From Ramlibacter pallidus (lineage in GTDB: Bacteria > Pseudomonadota > Gammaproteobacteria > Burkholderiales > Burkholderiaceae_C), in assembly GCF_015070875.1 (NCBI RefSeq), contig NZ_JADDIV010000004.1:1-64000 (forward strand): a stretch of 64,000 bases of DNA. Reading direction: 5' to 3'. The notes under the pieces were generated by a model. The model did not search any database and had not been told where the DNA came from. It saw nothing but the letters and a program-made list of their open reading frames with translations. Of this stretch, positions 12,667-21,539 are shown piece after piece (the first letter of the stretch is position 1; each line of letters opens with the position of its first letter). A program made the translations under genes and the position numbers.

Positions 12667-13059
12667 ATGGAACTGCAGATCGCGCGCCAGATTATCGACA
12701 CCCTCGCGCAGGGCATCCATCCCGTCACCGGCGAGGCCATGCCGGAAGACAGCCCTTACAACGCCCCGCCCGTCATCCGGGCGCTGCACGCGGTGTCGCG
12801 CGCGCTCGAGGGGGACGGTGCCGGGCCGTCCGCGCCGGCCAAGGTGCGGCGTGCCGCGCCGCCGAACGCGGGCAAGGCCTGGACGGCCCAGGAAGACGCC
12901 GCGCTGGAGACCGCCTTCGACGCCGGCATCGCGCTCCGGCAGGTCGCGCAGGAACTGGGCCGCACCACCTTCGCCGTCGAACAGCGTCTGGTGAAGCTGG
13001 GGAAGGTCGCCGCACCGCCCGGCGGCGGCCGCTACGCCGCGGGCGCTGCGGCCAACTAG
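12667..13059 (+). CDS. Small putative DNA-binding protein, LexA box upstream
   Basis: A 130-residue protein. The N-terminal half has MELQIARQIIDTLAQGI and a HPVTGEAMPEDSPYN stretch. The C-terminal part (about 68-110) is WTAQEDAALETAFDAG followed by IALRQVAQELGRTTFAVEQ, a Myb/SANT-like or helix-turn-helix fold that also occurs in small bacterial proteins next to DNA-processing genes. The ATG at 12667 has AAGGAG at 12655-12660. A LexA-type box sits just upstream. I do not recognise a named family. A role in the DNA damage response is inference from the box alone. Confidence 0.8.
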   Translation: MELQIARQIIDTLAQGIHPVTGEAMPEDSPYNAPPVIRALHAVSRALEGDGAGPSAPAKVRRAAPPNAGKAWTAQEDAALETAFDAGIALRQVAQELGRTTFAVEQRLVKLGKVAAPPGGGRYAAGAAAN

Positions 13060-13061
13060 GC

Positions 13062-13988
13062 TCAGCCCGTCACCTTGCCGAGCAGGAGGTACTCCATCAG
13101 CGCCTTCTGCACGTGCATGCGGTTCTCCGCTTCGTCCCACACCACCGACTGCGGGCCGTCGATCACGTCGGCCTCGACCTCCTCGCCGCGGTGCGCCGGC
13201 AGGCAGTGCATGAAGAGCGCGTCCGGCTTGGCGACCTTCATCATCTCGGTGTCCACGCACCACTCGGCGAAGGCCTTGCGGCGCTGCTCGTTCTCGGCCT
13301 CGAAGCCCATGCTGGTCCACACGTCGGTGGTCACCAGGTCGGCACCGCGGCAGGCTTCCATCGGGTCGCGGAAGACCTTGTAGCTGTCGCTGCTGCGGAT
13401 GCCCGCGATGTCCTGGTCGACCTCGTAGCCGGTGGGCGTGCTCACGTGCACCGTGAAGCCCAGCAGCTCGGCGGCCTGCAGCCAGGTGTTGGCCATGTTG
13501 TTGCCGTCGCCGACCCAGGCCACCACGCGGCCCCTGATCGAGCCGCGGTGCTCGATGAAGGTGAAGATGTCCGCCAGGATCTGGCAGGGATGGAACTCGT
13601 TGGTGAGGCCGTTGATCACCGGCACGCGCGAGTGCTCGGCGAAGCGCTCGATCTTGTCCTGCCCGAAAGTGCGGATCATCACCAGGTCGACCATGCGGCT
13701 GATCACCTTGGCGCTGTCCTCGATCGGCTCGGCGCGGCCGAGCTGGCTGTCGCCGGTGGTGAGGTGCACCACCGAGCCGCCCAGCTGGTACATGCCGGCC
13801 TCGAAGCTCACCCGGGTGCGCGTCGAGGCCTTCTCGAAGATCATCGCCAGCGTGCGGTCGGCCAGCGGATGGTACTTCTCGTAGTTCTTGAACTTGCGCT
13901 TGATCACCGCGGCACGCTGGAACACCCACTCGTGCTCCTCGGTGCTGAAGTCGCTGAACTGCAGGAAATGGCGGATCGGCATGGTCAT
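13062..13988 (-). CDS. argF: Ornithine carbamoyltransferase
   Basis: Converts ornithine and carbamoyl phosphate to citrulline in arginine synthesis. The 308-residue enzyme has the carbamoyl phosphate motif EKASTRTRVSFE near residue 52, the HPCQILAD motif and the ornithine-side HCLPAHRGEE. ATG 13988 overlaps the argD stop (ATGA); an in-frame ATG two codons later (13982) is also possible. It is the second gene of an argD-argF operon. The forward gene at 12667 ends 2 nt away. Confidence 0.96.
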   Translation of the reverse strand: MTMPIRHFLQFSDFSTEEHEWVFQRAAVIKRKFKNYEKYHPLADRTLAMIFEKASTRTRVSFEAGMYQLGGSVVHLTTGDSQLGRAEPIEDSAKVISRMVDLVMIRTFGQDKIERFAEHSRVPVINGLTNEFHPCQILADIFTFIEHRGSIRGRVVAWVGDGNNMANTWLQAAELLGFTVHVSTPTGYEVDQDIAGIRSSDSYKVFRDPMEACRGADLVTTDVWTSMGFEAENEQRRKAFAEWCVDTEMMKVAKPDALFMHCLPAHRGEEVEADVIDGPQSVVWDEAENRMHVQKALMEYLLLGKVTG

Positions 13989-15178
13989 TCCGCGAGGAAA
14001 CCCTTCACCAGCGGCGCGAGGATGGCGACGATCTCGTCGGCCTGGGCCTGCGTCAGGATCAGCGGCGGCAACAGGCGCACGACGGTGTCCGCGGTGACGC
14101 TGATCATCAATCCGGCATCGGCGGCACGCTGCGTCAGCACGCTGCACGGCCTGGCGAGCTCGAGGCCGAGCATCAGGCCCTGGCCGCGGATCTCGACCAC
14201 GCCCTTGGCGCCGCCGAGTTCGCGGGCAAGCGCGCCCTTGAGGTGGGCGCCGACGCGCGACGCGTTCTCGAGCAGGCCTTCCTCCTCCATGATGCGGATC
14301 GTCTCGACCCCCGCGCGCATCGCCAGCGGGTTGCCGCCGAAGGTGGTGCCGTGGTTGCCGGGCTGGAACAGGTTGGCGGCGCGCGGGCCCGCCACGACGG
14401 CGGCCACCGGCACGCCGGAGCCCAGGCCCTTGGCCAGCGGCATCACGTCCGGCACGATGCCGGCCCACTGGTGGGCGAACCACTTGCCGGTGCGGCCCAT
14501 GCCGCACTGGACCTCGTCGATCATCAGCAGCCAGTCCTTCTGGTCGCAGAGTTCCCGCACCTTCTGCAGGTAGTCGGCGCGCATCTGGTTGATGCCGCCT
14601 TCGCCCTGGATGGTCTCGAAGAACACGGCCACCACGTTCGGGTTGCCGTCGGTCGCGGCGCGCAGGGCGGCGATGTCGTTCAGCGGCACGCGGATGAAGC
14701 CTTCCACCAGCGGGCCGAAGCCCTTCTGCACCTTCTCGTTGCCGGTGGCCGACAGCGTGGCAATGCTGCGGCCGTGGAAGGCCTTCTCGTAGACGACGAT
14801 CTGCGGCTTCTCGATGCCCCGGTCGTGGCCGAACTTGCGCGCCAGCTTGATGGCGGCCTCGTTCGCCTCCAGCCCGGTCGAGCCGAAGAACACGTTGCTC
14901 ATGCCGGACAGCTCGACCAGCTTGGCCGCCAGCTTCTCCTGGTTCGGCACGTGGTAGTAGTTGCTGCTGTGGATGATCCTGGCCACCTGGTCCTGCAGGG
15001 CAGGCACCAGCTTCGGGTGGTTGTGGCCGAGGGTGTTGACGGCGATGCCGGCCAGCGCGTCGAGGTATCGCTTGCCGTTCACGTCCCACAGGTACACGCC
15101 GTCGCCGTGCGACAGCGCGATCGGCAGCCGCCCGTAGGTGTTCATGGTGTGGGGCGATGCCGCCTCGATGTGAGCCAT
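13985..15178 (-). CDS. argD: Acetylornithine aminotransferase
   Basis: PLP class III transaminase of 397 residues that makes N-acetylornithine; such enzymes often also act on succinyldiaminopimelate. It shows GSTGLEANEAAIKLARK, AFHGRSIATLSATG, the DEVQCGMGRTGKWFAHQ motif and the Schiff-base lysine in PLAKGLGSGVP. ATG 15178 begins MAHIEAASPHTMNTYGR, the family start. It overlaps argF by 4 nt. A 7-bp inverted repeat (CGGCTCA ... TGAGCCG, 15209-15230) lies about 30 nt upstream and may be regulatory. Confidence 0.95.
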   Translation of the reverse strand: MAHIEAASPHTMNTYGRLPIALSHGDGVYLWDVNGKRYLDALAGIAVNTLGHNHPKLVPALQDQVARIIHSSNYYHVPNQEKLAAKLVELSGMSNVFFGSTGLEANEAAIKLARKFGHDRGIEKPQIVVYEKAFHGRSIATLSATGNEKVQKGFGPLVEGFIRVPLNDIAALRAATDGNPNVVAVFFETIQGEGGINQMRADYLQKVRELCDQKDWLLMIDEVQCGMGRTGKWFAHQWAGIVPDVMPLAKGLGSGVPVAAVVAGPRAANLFQPGNHGTTFGGNPLAMRAGVETIRIMEEEGLLENASRVGAHLKGALARELGGAKGVVEIRGQGLMLGLELARPCSVLTQRAADAGLMISVTADTVVRLLPPLILTQAQADEIVAILAPLVKGFLAE

Positions 15179-15343
15179 TGCGCGCTTCCTCGTCGTCACA
15201 AATGAAAGCGGCTCAACGTGGTGTGAGCCGTTGGAGCACGATTGTAGGCACACGCATTGCGTGGCTTGTTTGAGAATTCCGCATCACACCGATGCGCCCC
15301 GACAGCCTGCCGACAGGTGCGCGGTGTCCAATCCGGCTGCAAC

Positions 15344-15360
15344 TCTTATATAAGATAGAA
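15344..15360. promoter_or_regulatory. AT-rich promoter core between argD and the DUF3579 gene
   Basis: TCTTATATAAGA (15344-15355) is a perfect 12-bp palindrome followed by TAGAA. It is one of the few AT-rich spots in the region, sits in the divergent gap (argD start 15178, DUF3579 start 15415), and contains -10-like hexamers on both strands. Confidence 0.45.
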
Positions 15361-15414
15361 TACTTGTGCGCCGCAGCAAGCCACCCTTGCCACCGGCGCC
15401 AGAGCAACCCACCC

Positions 15415-15729
15415 ATGGTCTCCAGCAACGCCAAGGAAGTGTTCATCCAGGGGGTCACCCGGGATGGACGCACGTTTCGTCCCAGCGACTGGGCGGAGCG
15501 CCTTGCCGGCGTCATGAGCTCTTTCCGCCCGGGCGGCGCCCAGCCCGGCAGCCACCTCAGCTACTCACCCTGGTGCGTGCCGACCGTCATCAACGGCATC
15601 AAGTGCGTGATCGTCCACAGCGACCTGCGTTCCCACGAGCCGATGGCCTGGGACTTCGTCCTGAACTTCGCCAAGGACAACGACCTGCAGGTGGGCGAGG
15701 CGTGCCTGCTGCCGGAGCGGGACAAGTAA
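15415..15729 (+). CDS. DUF3579 domain protein
   Basis: This 104-residue protein matches DUF3579 from start (KEVFIQGVTRDGRTFRPSDW) to end; the family is widespread in Burkholderiales and commonly lies beside argF/argD, as here. It contains AERLAGVMSSF, the YSPWCVPTVINGIKCVIV stretch and AWDFVLNFAKDNDLQVGEAC. ATG 15415 gives the family N-terminus. No function is established. It is transcribed away from argD. Confidence 0.9.
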   Translation: MVSSNAKEVFIQGVTRDGRTFRPSDWAERLAGVMSSFRPGGAQPGSHLSYSPWCVPTVINGIKCVIVHSDLRSHEPMAWDFVLNFAKDNDLQVGEACLLPERDK

Positions 15730-15736
15730 GGTCTTG

Positions 15737-15848
15737 CGTCATTCCCGCGCAGGCGGGAATCCAGGGCTCCCGCACCGTGGGCCGCAGGCCCGCTCCAGAC
15801 GCACCCCGAATGCGGAAGCCCTGGATCCCCGCCTCCGCGGGGATGACG
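15737..15848. repeat. REP-like long inverted repeat
   Basis: The element opens CGTCATTCCCGCGCAGGCGG and closes with a near-complementary CCTGGATCCCCGCC...GGGGATGACG. It therefore folds into a long imperfect hairpin of about 112 bp. Such CGTCATTCCCGC elements are dispersed intergenic repeats in many proteobacterial genomes. It lies just after the DUF3579 stop. Confidence 0.75.
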
Positions 15849-15877
15849 GGCGCTGTGGATCGGATCGACCAACAAAA

Positions 15878-15895
15878 AACCGCCCGAAGGCGGTT
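15878..15895 (-). terminator. Intrinsic terminator for rpsT
   Basis: AACCGCC, loop CGAA, GGCGGTT; read on the minus strand the stem is followed by TTTTTTGTT. It lies 84 nt after the rpsT stop. The plus-strand reading also ends in a T-rich run, so it may work in both directions. Confidence 0.8.
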
Positions 15896-15978
15896 CTTGC
15901 TTTTTGCTTTGCTGGCAGCGCACCCGGTTCAAACGGCGTGGGGCTCGCGCCTCACGGGCTGGACCTGACGCTGTGGTG

Positions 15979-16281
15979 TCAGGCGGCGGCGGCTTGAAGG
16001 CCCTTGACCTTCGCCGAGAGGCGGCTCTTGTCGCGAGCGGCCTTGTTCTTGTGGAAGATGCCCTTGTCGGCAACCGTGTCCACGATGGATTGGGCCTTGG
16101 CGAAGAGTTCGGTCGCCTTGGCCTTGTCGCCCGCGGCGACGGCCTTCTCGACGTTCTTCACCGCGGTGCGGTACTTGGAGCGCAGGGACGTGTTGGCAGC
16201 GTTGAGCTTCACGTCCTGGCGGGCGCGCTTGCGGCCGGAGGCCAGGCGCGGGTTCTTCTTCTTGGGTTTTCCAGAAGCCAT
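15979..16281 (-). CDS. rpsT: 30S ribosomal protein S20
   Basis: A 100-residue basic protein starting [20 protein letters not shown], with [17 protein letters not shown] and [15 protein letters not shown], the full S20 pattern for a 16S rRNA-binding protein of the small subunit. Length is a little above the E. coli form because of an AAAA tail. It is divergent from murJ, the usual arrangement in Burkholderiales, and followed by a clear terminator. Confidence 0.97.
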   Translation of the reverse strand: MASGKPKKKNPRLASGRKRARQDVKLNAANTSLRSKYRTAVKNVEKAVAAGDKAKATELFAKAQSIVDTVADKGIFHKNKAARDKSRLSAKVKGLQAAAA

Positions 16282-16386
16282 TGATGTTCCTTAGGTGTCT
16301 GAGGATGATGCCAGCAAAGCCCGCGATTATAGCCCGGCCCCTTGACCCCGCCCTCCAGTGGGGAACCCGCGGCTACACTCGCCGCG

Positions 16387-17952
16387 GTGAGCCTGTTCAA
16401 AGCCGCCTCCACCATCTCCGTCCTGACGCTGGCTTCGCGGGTCACCGGCCTCCTGCGTGAATTCCTCATCGCCGCGGCCTTCGGTGCCTCGGCCATGACC
16501 GACGCCTTCAACGTCGCGTTCCGCATCCCCAACCTGTTCCGCCGCCTGTTCGCCGAGGGGGCCTTCAGCCAGGCCTTCGTGCCGGCCCTGGCGCATTCCA
16601 AGGAGCGGGACGGCTTCGAGCCCACCAAGCGCCTGATCGACAGCGTGGCCACCATCCTGGCCTGGGCGCTGCTGCTCACCTGCGCGATCGGCGTGATCGC
16701 CGCGCCCGTGCTGGTCTGGGCGCTGGCCAGCGGCTTCCAGCGCGACCCGCGCCATTTCGAGATCGCGGTGCTGCTCACGCGCTTCATGTTCCCCTACATC
16801 GGGTTCATGTCGCTGGTGGCGCTGGCCGCCGGCATCCTGAACACCTGGAAGAAGTTCGCGGTCCCGGCCGCCACGCCGGTGCTGCTGAACGTCTGCGTCA
16901 TCCTGGCGGCCTGGCTGCTGGCGCCTCGCCTGCAGGCGGCCGGCGTCGAGCCGATCTACGCGCTGGCGGTCGGCGTGATGGTGGGCGGCGCGCTGCAGCT
17001 GGGCGTGCAGATCCCCGCGTTGCGCAAGCTCGGCCTGCTGCCGCGGGTCGGCCTCGGCTGGAGCCGGCTGAAAGAGGCCTGGCACGACGAGGGCATGCGC
17101 AGCGTGCTGCGCACCATGGCGCCGGCGCTGCTGGGCGTGGGCGTGGCGCAGATCTCGCTGCTGATCAACACCCAGATCGCGTCCTGGCTGCCCGCCGGCA
17201 GCGTCAGCTGGCTGAGCTACGCGGACCGGTTGATGGAATTCCCCACCGCCATGCTGGGAGTGGCGCTCGGCGTCGTGCTGATGCCGCAGCTGGCCTCGGC
17301 CAAGGCCGCGGACGACCCGGATCGCTATTCCGCGATGCTCGACTGGGGCTTGCGCCTGGTGCTGCTCCTGAGCGTCCCCGCGGCCGTGGCCCTGCTGGTG
17401 TTCTCCGGGCCGCTCGTGGCCACGTTGTTCCACTACGGCGCCTTCACCGATGCCGACGTGCGCCAGGTCTCGCTGGCGCTGGCGGGCTACGGCGTCGGCC
17501 TGCTGGGACTGGTGGCGATCAAGGTGCTGGCACCCGGCTACTACGCGAGCCGCGACATGCGCACGCCGGTGCGCATCGCGATCGTGGTGCTGGTGCTCAC
17601 GCAGCTGATGAACATCGCCTTCGTGCCCTGGCTGCAGCATGCGGGGCTGGCGCTGTCGATCGGTGTCGGCGCCTTGATCAACGCCACCTGGCTGCTGGTG
17701 GGACTGATGCGCCGCGGCAGCTACCGGCCCAGCCCGGGCTGGGGCCTCTTCGCCGTGCAGGTGCTCGCCGCAACGGCGCTGCTGGGGGTGTTCCTGACCT
17801 GGGGCGCGCACAGCTTCCCCTGGGTGCAGTGGCGGGCGCAGGGCTGGCTGCGCGCCGGTGCCATGGCCGGCATGCTGGCGGCGTCGGCTGCGATTTACTT
17901 CACCGCGCTGGCCCTGGCCGGCGTGAAGCTGCGTCAGTTTGTCACGCGTTGA
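16387..17952 (+). CDS. murJ: Lipid II flippase MurJ
   Basis: MurJ is a MOP-superfamily membrane protein that flips the peptidoglycan precursor lipid II. The 521-residue sequence is a string of about 14 hydrophobic segments and opens SLFKAASTISVLTLASRVTG followed by LLREFLIAAAFG, then DAFNVAFRIPNLFRRLFAEG, which holds conserved arginines of the central cavity. GTG at 16387 is the start that matches the family; no strong RBS is visible. It is divergent from rpsT. Confidence 0.95.
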   Translation: MSLFKAASTISVLTLASRVTGLLREFLIAAAFGASAMTDAFNVAFRIPNLFRRLFAEGAFSQAFVPALAHSKERDGFEPTKRLIDSVATILAWALLLTCAIGVIAAPVLVWALASGFQRDPRHFEIAVLLTRFMFPYIGFMSLVALAAGILNTWKKFAVPAATPVLLNVCVILAAWLLAPRLQAAGVEPIYALAVGVMVGGALQLGVQIPALRKLGLLPRVGLGWSRLKEAWHDEGMRSVLRTMAPALLGVGVAQISLLINTQIASWLPAGSVSWLSYADRLMEFPTAMLGVALGVVLMPQLASAKAADDPDRYSAMLDWGLRLVLLLSVPAAVALLVFSGPLVATLFHYGAFTDADVRQVSLALAGYGVGLLGLVAIKVLAPGYYASRDMRTPVRIAIVVLVLTQLMNIAFVPWLQHAGLALSIGVGALINATWLLVGLMRRGSYRPSPGWGLFAVQVLAATALLGVFLTWGAHSFPWVQWRAQGWLRAGAMAGMLAASAAIYFTALALAGVKLRQFVTR

Positions 17953-18018
17953 CCACGCGGGGAGCGAAGCTGCGGGCGTGCGGTTGACGCCGGCTGGCCC
18001 GTCCATTACAACGGCTGC

Positions 18019-18873
18019 ATGACGTCGCTCCAATTCACTGCACCGACTCCGCTGGAATACTTCCGGATGCTGGTGCAGAGCGACGAGCATTTCCCGCTGC
18101 TCGAAGCGGCCGCCAGCGTCGCCCAGGACGAATACCCCGACCTCGACCTGCAGGTGGTGCTGGGCGACGTCGACCAGCTGCTGTCCCGCCTGAAGCGCCG
18201 CATCCCCGCGGACGCCGCGGCGCTGCAGCGCCTGCGCACGCTCAACCAGTTCTTCTTCCGCGACCTGAGCTTCGGCGGCAACGTCAACGACTACTGCGAC
18301 CCCGACAACAGCTACCTGAACGTGGTGCTGCGCACCCGGCGCGGCATCCAGATCTCGCTGGCGGTGCTGTGGATCGAGCTGGCGCAGGGCATCGGACTGC
18401 ACGCGCGCGGCGTCTGCTTCCCCGGCCACTTCATGGTCAAGGTCAACCTGCCCAAGGGGCAGGTGGTGATCGATCCGTTCACCGGGCAGTCGCTGTCGCG
18501 CGAGGAGCTGTCGGAGCGCCTGGAGCCGTACAAGCGGCGCAGCGGCCTGGTGGACGAATTCGAGGTGCCGCTGGGCCTCTACCTGCAGGCCGCGCCGCCG
18601 CGCGACATCCTCGCGCGCATGCTGCGCAACCTCAAGGAGATCCACCGCGCGCAGGAGGACTGGCAGCGGCTCATCGCCGTGCAGAACCGCCTGCTGGTGC
18701 TGCTGCCGGATGCCTGGGCGGAGTACCGCGACCGCGGCCTGGCGCATGCGGAGCAGGGCCACACCTCGCGGGCCGTCGAGGACCTGGAAACCTACCTGGT
18801 GCACGCGCAGGACGCGCTGGACATCGACGCCATCGCCGACCGGGTGGCCGACCTGCGCCGCGCCAAGCAGTGA
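18019..18873 (+). CDS. SirB1-family transglutaminase-like/TPR protein
   Basis: A 284-residue protein of the SirB1/YchA family. It has a transglutaminase-like core (LRTLNQFFFRDLSFGGN, GIQISLAVLWIELA, ARGVCFPGHFMVKV) and a C-terminal TPR-like part (AEYRDRGLAHAEQGHTSRAV). The family is common in proteobacteria near murJ or prmC-type genes; its biochemical role is not settled. It follows murJ on the same strand after 66 nt. ATG 18019 begins MTSLQF. Confidence 0.88.
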   Translation: MTSLQFTAPTPLEYFRMLVQSDEHFPLLEAAASVAQDEYPDLDLQVVLGDVDQLLSRLKRRIPADAAALQRLRTLNQFFFRDLSFGGNVNDYCDPDNSYLNVVLRTRRGIQISLAVLWIELAQGIGLHARGVCFPGHFMVKVNLPKGQVVIDPFTGQSLSREELSERLEPYKRRSGLVDEFEVPLGLYLQAAPPRDILARMLRNLKEIHRAQEDWQRLIAVQNRLLVLLPDAWAEYRDRGLAHAEQGHTSRAVEDLETYLVHAQDALDIDAIADRVADLRRAKQ

Positions 18874-18877
18874 GCGC

Positions 18878-19618
18878 CTAGGCGGTGCGCAGCGCCTGCT
18901 GACCCGGGTGCAGCGGCCGGGCGCCGAGCACGGGCACGCGGTGGGCGTTCAGCACCGGTTCGCGCCGGACCTCCGGCACCGTCACCGGCATCAGCACCGG
19001 CCGCATCCAGTCGATGATCGGCTTCCACTGGGCCATGTCGGTTTCGACCTTCTCGGGCGGCAGGTCGAACAGCGTCAACCCCCGTTCCAGGCTGCGCACG
19101 TAGTTCTGCGTCTCGCGCAGGACGCCGATCATGGGAACCTTGTGCTCGCCGGCCCAGGCGCGCAGCACGTCGCCGGCGCTGGTGCGGCCATCCACCCGCA
19201 TGCCGACCGTGGCCAGGCGGCACTGGCCCTTGGCCACGCGGGGCAGCGTCGCCAGTTCCTGCAGGCAGGCCGCGGCCGATTCCCGGTCGAACACCGAGGG
19301 GCAGACCGGCAGCACGATCGCATCGGCGAACATCACGATGCGGGCCAGTTCGAAGCCATGCAGGCCGCCGGGCGTGTCCAGCACGACGTGCGTGATGCCG
19401 GTGGGCACGCGCAGCACGTTCTTCTGGTCGATGACCCAGGGGGCGATGGCGGGCAGGGAAGGGTCGCGGCGGCGCAGCCACCCGCGGCTGGACTGCTGGC
19501 GGTCGACGTCGCCGAGCATCACGGAGAGGCCCTCGCGGGCGCACCACGCGGCCATGTGGGCGGCGAAGGTGCTCTTGCCGCTCCCTCCCTTGCGGTTGAC
19601 GACCGCGACGACGGGCAT
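18878..19618 (-). CDS. ParA/MinD-like ATPase
   Basis: A 246-residue P-loop ATPase with the deviant Walker A motif in VVNRKGGSGKSTFAAHMA near residue 6, VMLGDVDRQQSSRGWL, and Walker B-like HVVLDTPGG. ATG 19618 has AGGGAGGAT upstream; the longer frame to 19714 has no such site. No ParB partner or parS site is adjacent, so it is an orphan ParA. Orphans of this type can position cellular cargo rather than chromosomes. The cargo is unknown. Confidence 0.88.
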   Translation of the reverse strand: MPVVAVVNRKGGSGKSTFAAHMAAWCAREGLSVMLGDVDRQQSSRGWLRRRDPSLPAIAPWVIDQKNVLRVPTGITHVVLDTPGGLHGFELARIVMFADAIVLPVCPSVFDRESAAACLQELATLPRVAKGQCRLATVGMRVDGRTSAGDVLRAWAGEHKVPMIGVLRETQNYVRSLERGLTLFDLPPEKVETDMAQWKPIIDWMRPVLMPVTVPEVRREPVLNAHRVPVLGARPLHPGQQALRTA

Positions 19619-19747
19619 GCCATCCTCCCTGAGTGGAAGGACAGTGTGGCGGCTCCCGGCCGCCAAGTCCACCGGGCGGGCGACCGGCGTGCTGCGCCTT
19701 TTGTAGCGGCGCAACGCCGCCGCCGCTCGTCCCCCGGCGGCTGCCGC

Positions 19748-20782
19748 TCAGGCGACCGTGACCGCCGGTCCGGTGCCCCGGGCGCCGATGCGGCCGATCT
19801 CGTGGACCGACTCCCCGCCGGCCTGCAGGCTGGCGGCCACCGCCTTCGCTTCGTCCGGTGCCACGACCACCACCATGCCGATGCCGTTGTTGAAGGTGCG
19901 GTTCATCTCGTGGTCGTCGATGGCCGCCGTGGCCTGCAGCCAGGCGAACAGCTCGGTGCGCGGCCAGCTGCCCTGGCGCAGCTGCGCGGCCATGCCGTCC
20001 GGCAGCACCCGCGGGATGTTCTCCAGCAGGCCGCCACCGGTGATGTGGGCCAGCGCCCGGATGCCGGCGTGCTTTTCGAGGGCGGCGAGCACCGGCTTGA
20101 CGTAGATCCGGGTCGGCGCCATGACCGCCTCGCGGAAGGGCTTTCCGTCCAGCGTGGCCGGCAGCTGGCTGCCCGCCCGTTCGATGCACTTGCGCACCAG
20201 CGAGAAGCCGTTGGAATGCACGCCGCTGGAGGCGAGCCCCAGGACCACGTCGCCTTCGCGCACGCCCTGGCCGGCCAGGATCTTCGACTTCTCCACCGCC
20301 CCGACGGCGAAGCCGGCCAGGTCGTACTCGCCCGCCGGGTACATGCCGGGCATCTCCGCCGTCTCGCCGCCGATCAGCGCGCAACCGGCCAGTTCGCAGC
20401 CGCGGGCGATGCCGCCCACCACCGCCGCGGCCGTGTCCACGTCCAGCTTGCCGCAGGCGAAGTAGTCCAGGAAGAACAGCGGTTCGGCGCCCTGGACCAG
20501 GACGTCGTTGACGCTCATGGCCACCAGGTCGATGCCGACCGTGTCGTGCATGTTCCACTCGAAGGCGAGCTTCAGCTTGGTGCCGACGCCGTCGGTGCCG
20601 CTCACCAGGACCGGCTCCTTGTAGCGCTTGGGCACCTCGAACAGCGCGCCGAAGCCGCCGATGCCGGCGAGCACGCCCTCGCGCATGGTCTTGCGGGCCA
20701 GCGGCTTGATGCGTTCGACCAGCGCGTCGCCCGCGTCGATGTCGACGCCGGCGTCCTTGTACGAGAGGGGAGTGGAGCTCAT
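19748..20782 (-). CDS. purM: Phosphoribosylformylglycinamidine cyclo-ligase
   Basis: PurM (AIR synthetase) makes aminoimidazole ribotide from FGAM with ATP in purine synthesis. The 344-residue enzyme contains [44 protein letters not shown] and [14 protein letters not shown] 20782 ([13 protein letters not shown]) matches the family start better than the upstream ATG at 20797. It is divergent from hda, the arrangement common in proteobacteria. Confidence 0.97.
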   Translation of the reverse strand: MSSTPLSYKDAGVDIDAGDALVERIKPLARKTMREGVLAGIGGFGALFEVPKRYKEPVLVSGTDGVGTKLKLAFEWNMHDTVGIDLVAMSVNDVLVQGAEPLFFLDYFACGKLDVDTAAAVVGGIARGCELAGCALIGGETAEMPGMYPAGEYDLAGFAVGAVEKSKILAGQGVREGDVVLGLASSGVHSNGFSLVRKCIERAGSQLPATLDGKPFREAVMAPTRIYVKPVLAALEKHAGIRALAHITGGGLLENIPRVLPDGMAAQLRQGSWPRTELFAWLQATAAIDDHEMNRTFNNGIGMVVVVAPDEAKAVAASLQAGGESVHEIGRIGARGTGPAVTVA

Positions 20783-20864
20783 GGGGTGGGAGGGCAACGG
20801 TGAGGCGCGGCCCGATAGAATTTGCGGTTGATTTTACTTGCCGGCCGTTCCAGCGCCGGCGCCC
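20783..20864. promoter_or_regulatory. Divergent purM/hda promoter region
   Basis: An 82-bp gap with an AT-rich core (TAGAAT at 20816-20821, then TTTGCGGTTGATTTTACTTG). TAGAAT is a plausible -10 for hda. No PurR-like operator is recognised. Confidence 0.35.
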
Positions 20865-21539
20865 ATGAAGCAGCTCACGCTCGACATCGGCCTGGCGCGC
20901 GCGCCCAGCCTCACTTCCTTCCTCGCCGGCCCCAACGAGGCGGCGTGGAAGCACCTGCAGCTGTGGGCGGGCAGCCCCACGCGCTCGCCGGTGCCCACCT
21001 ACCTGTGGGGCGCGGCGGGCAGCGGCAAGACGCACCTGCTGCGGGCGGTGCGCGAAAGCCTGCGGGAGCAGGGCGCCACCGCCGGCTGGCTCGACCCCTC
21101 CATGGCCGAGCCGCCCGAATACGACGAGCGCTGGGCGGTGGTGCTGATGGACGACGTGCATGCCTACAGCGCGGTCCAGCAGCATGCGGCCTTCGCCTGG
21201 TTCGTCCAGGCGCAGACCCTGCAACGCGGGGTGCTGGCGGCCGGCCTGCTGCCGCCGGCGGACCTGGCACTGCGCGAGGACCTGCGCACCCGCCTCGGCT
21301 GGGGCCACGTGTTCGAGCTGCACGTGCTGGGCGAGCCGGAGCGGCGCGCCGTGCTGCGCCAGGCGGCCGACGCCCGTGGCGTCTTCCTCGGCGACGACGT
21401 GATGGACTTCATCCTGCACCGCTTCTCGCGCGACCTCGGCAGCCTCATGCAGCTGCTGGAACACCTCGATGCCTATGCGCTGCAGACCCAGCGCGCCATC
21501 ACCATCCCCCTGGTCAAGTCCATGCTGGAGAACGAGTGA
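20865..21539 (+). CDS. hda: DnaA regulatory inactivator Hda
   Basis: Hda is a DnaA-like AAA+ protein that works with the loaded beta clamp to stimulate ATP hydrolysis by DnaA and so limits re-initiation. The 224-residue protein begins MKQLTLDIGL, a clamp-binding motif of the QL-x-L type, followed by Walker A GAAGSGKTHLLRAV near residue 50 and Walker B VVLMDDVHAYS. ATG 20865 puts the clamp motif at the N-terminus as expected. The stop overlaps the GTG of the next gene. Confidence 0.93.
   Translation: MKQLTLDIGLARAPSLTSFLAGPNEAAWKHLQLWAGSPTRSPVPTYLWGAAGSGKTHLLRAVRESLREQGATAGWLDPSMAEPPEYDERWAVVLMDDVHAYSAVQQHAAFAWFVQAQTLQRGVLAAGLLPPADLALREDLRTRLGWGHVFELHVLGEPERRAVLRQAADARGVFLGDDVMDFILHRFSRDLGSLMQLLEHLDAYALQTQRAITIPLVKSMLENE

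Noticed and set aside
15737-15848. Insertion sequence or prophage attachment site
   Set aside because: No transposase or integrase, no target-site duplication visible; the CGTCATTCCCGC hairpin fits a dispersed REP-like repeat.
16327-18804. An 825-codon minus-strand frame opposite murJ and the SirB1 gene
   Set aside because: Composition artefact; both plus-strand genes are clear family members.
18878-19618. Plasmid partition system or replication origin
   Set aside because: ParA-like ATPase stands alone among housekeeping chromosomal genes (murJ, purM, hda); no ParB, parS cluster or rep gene.
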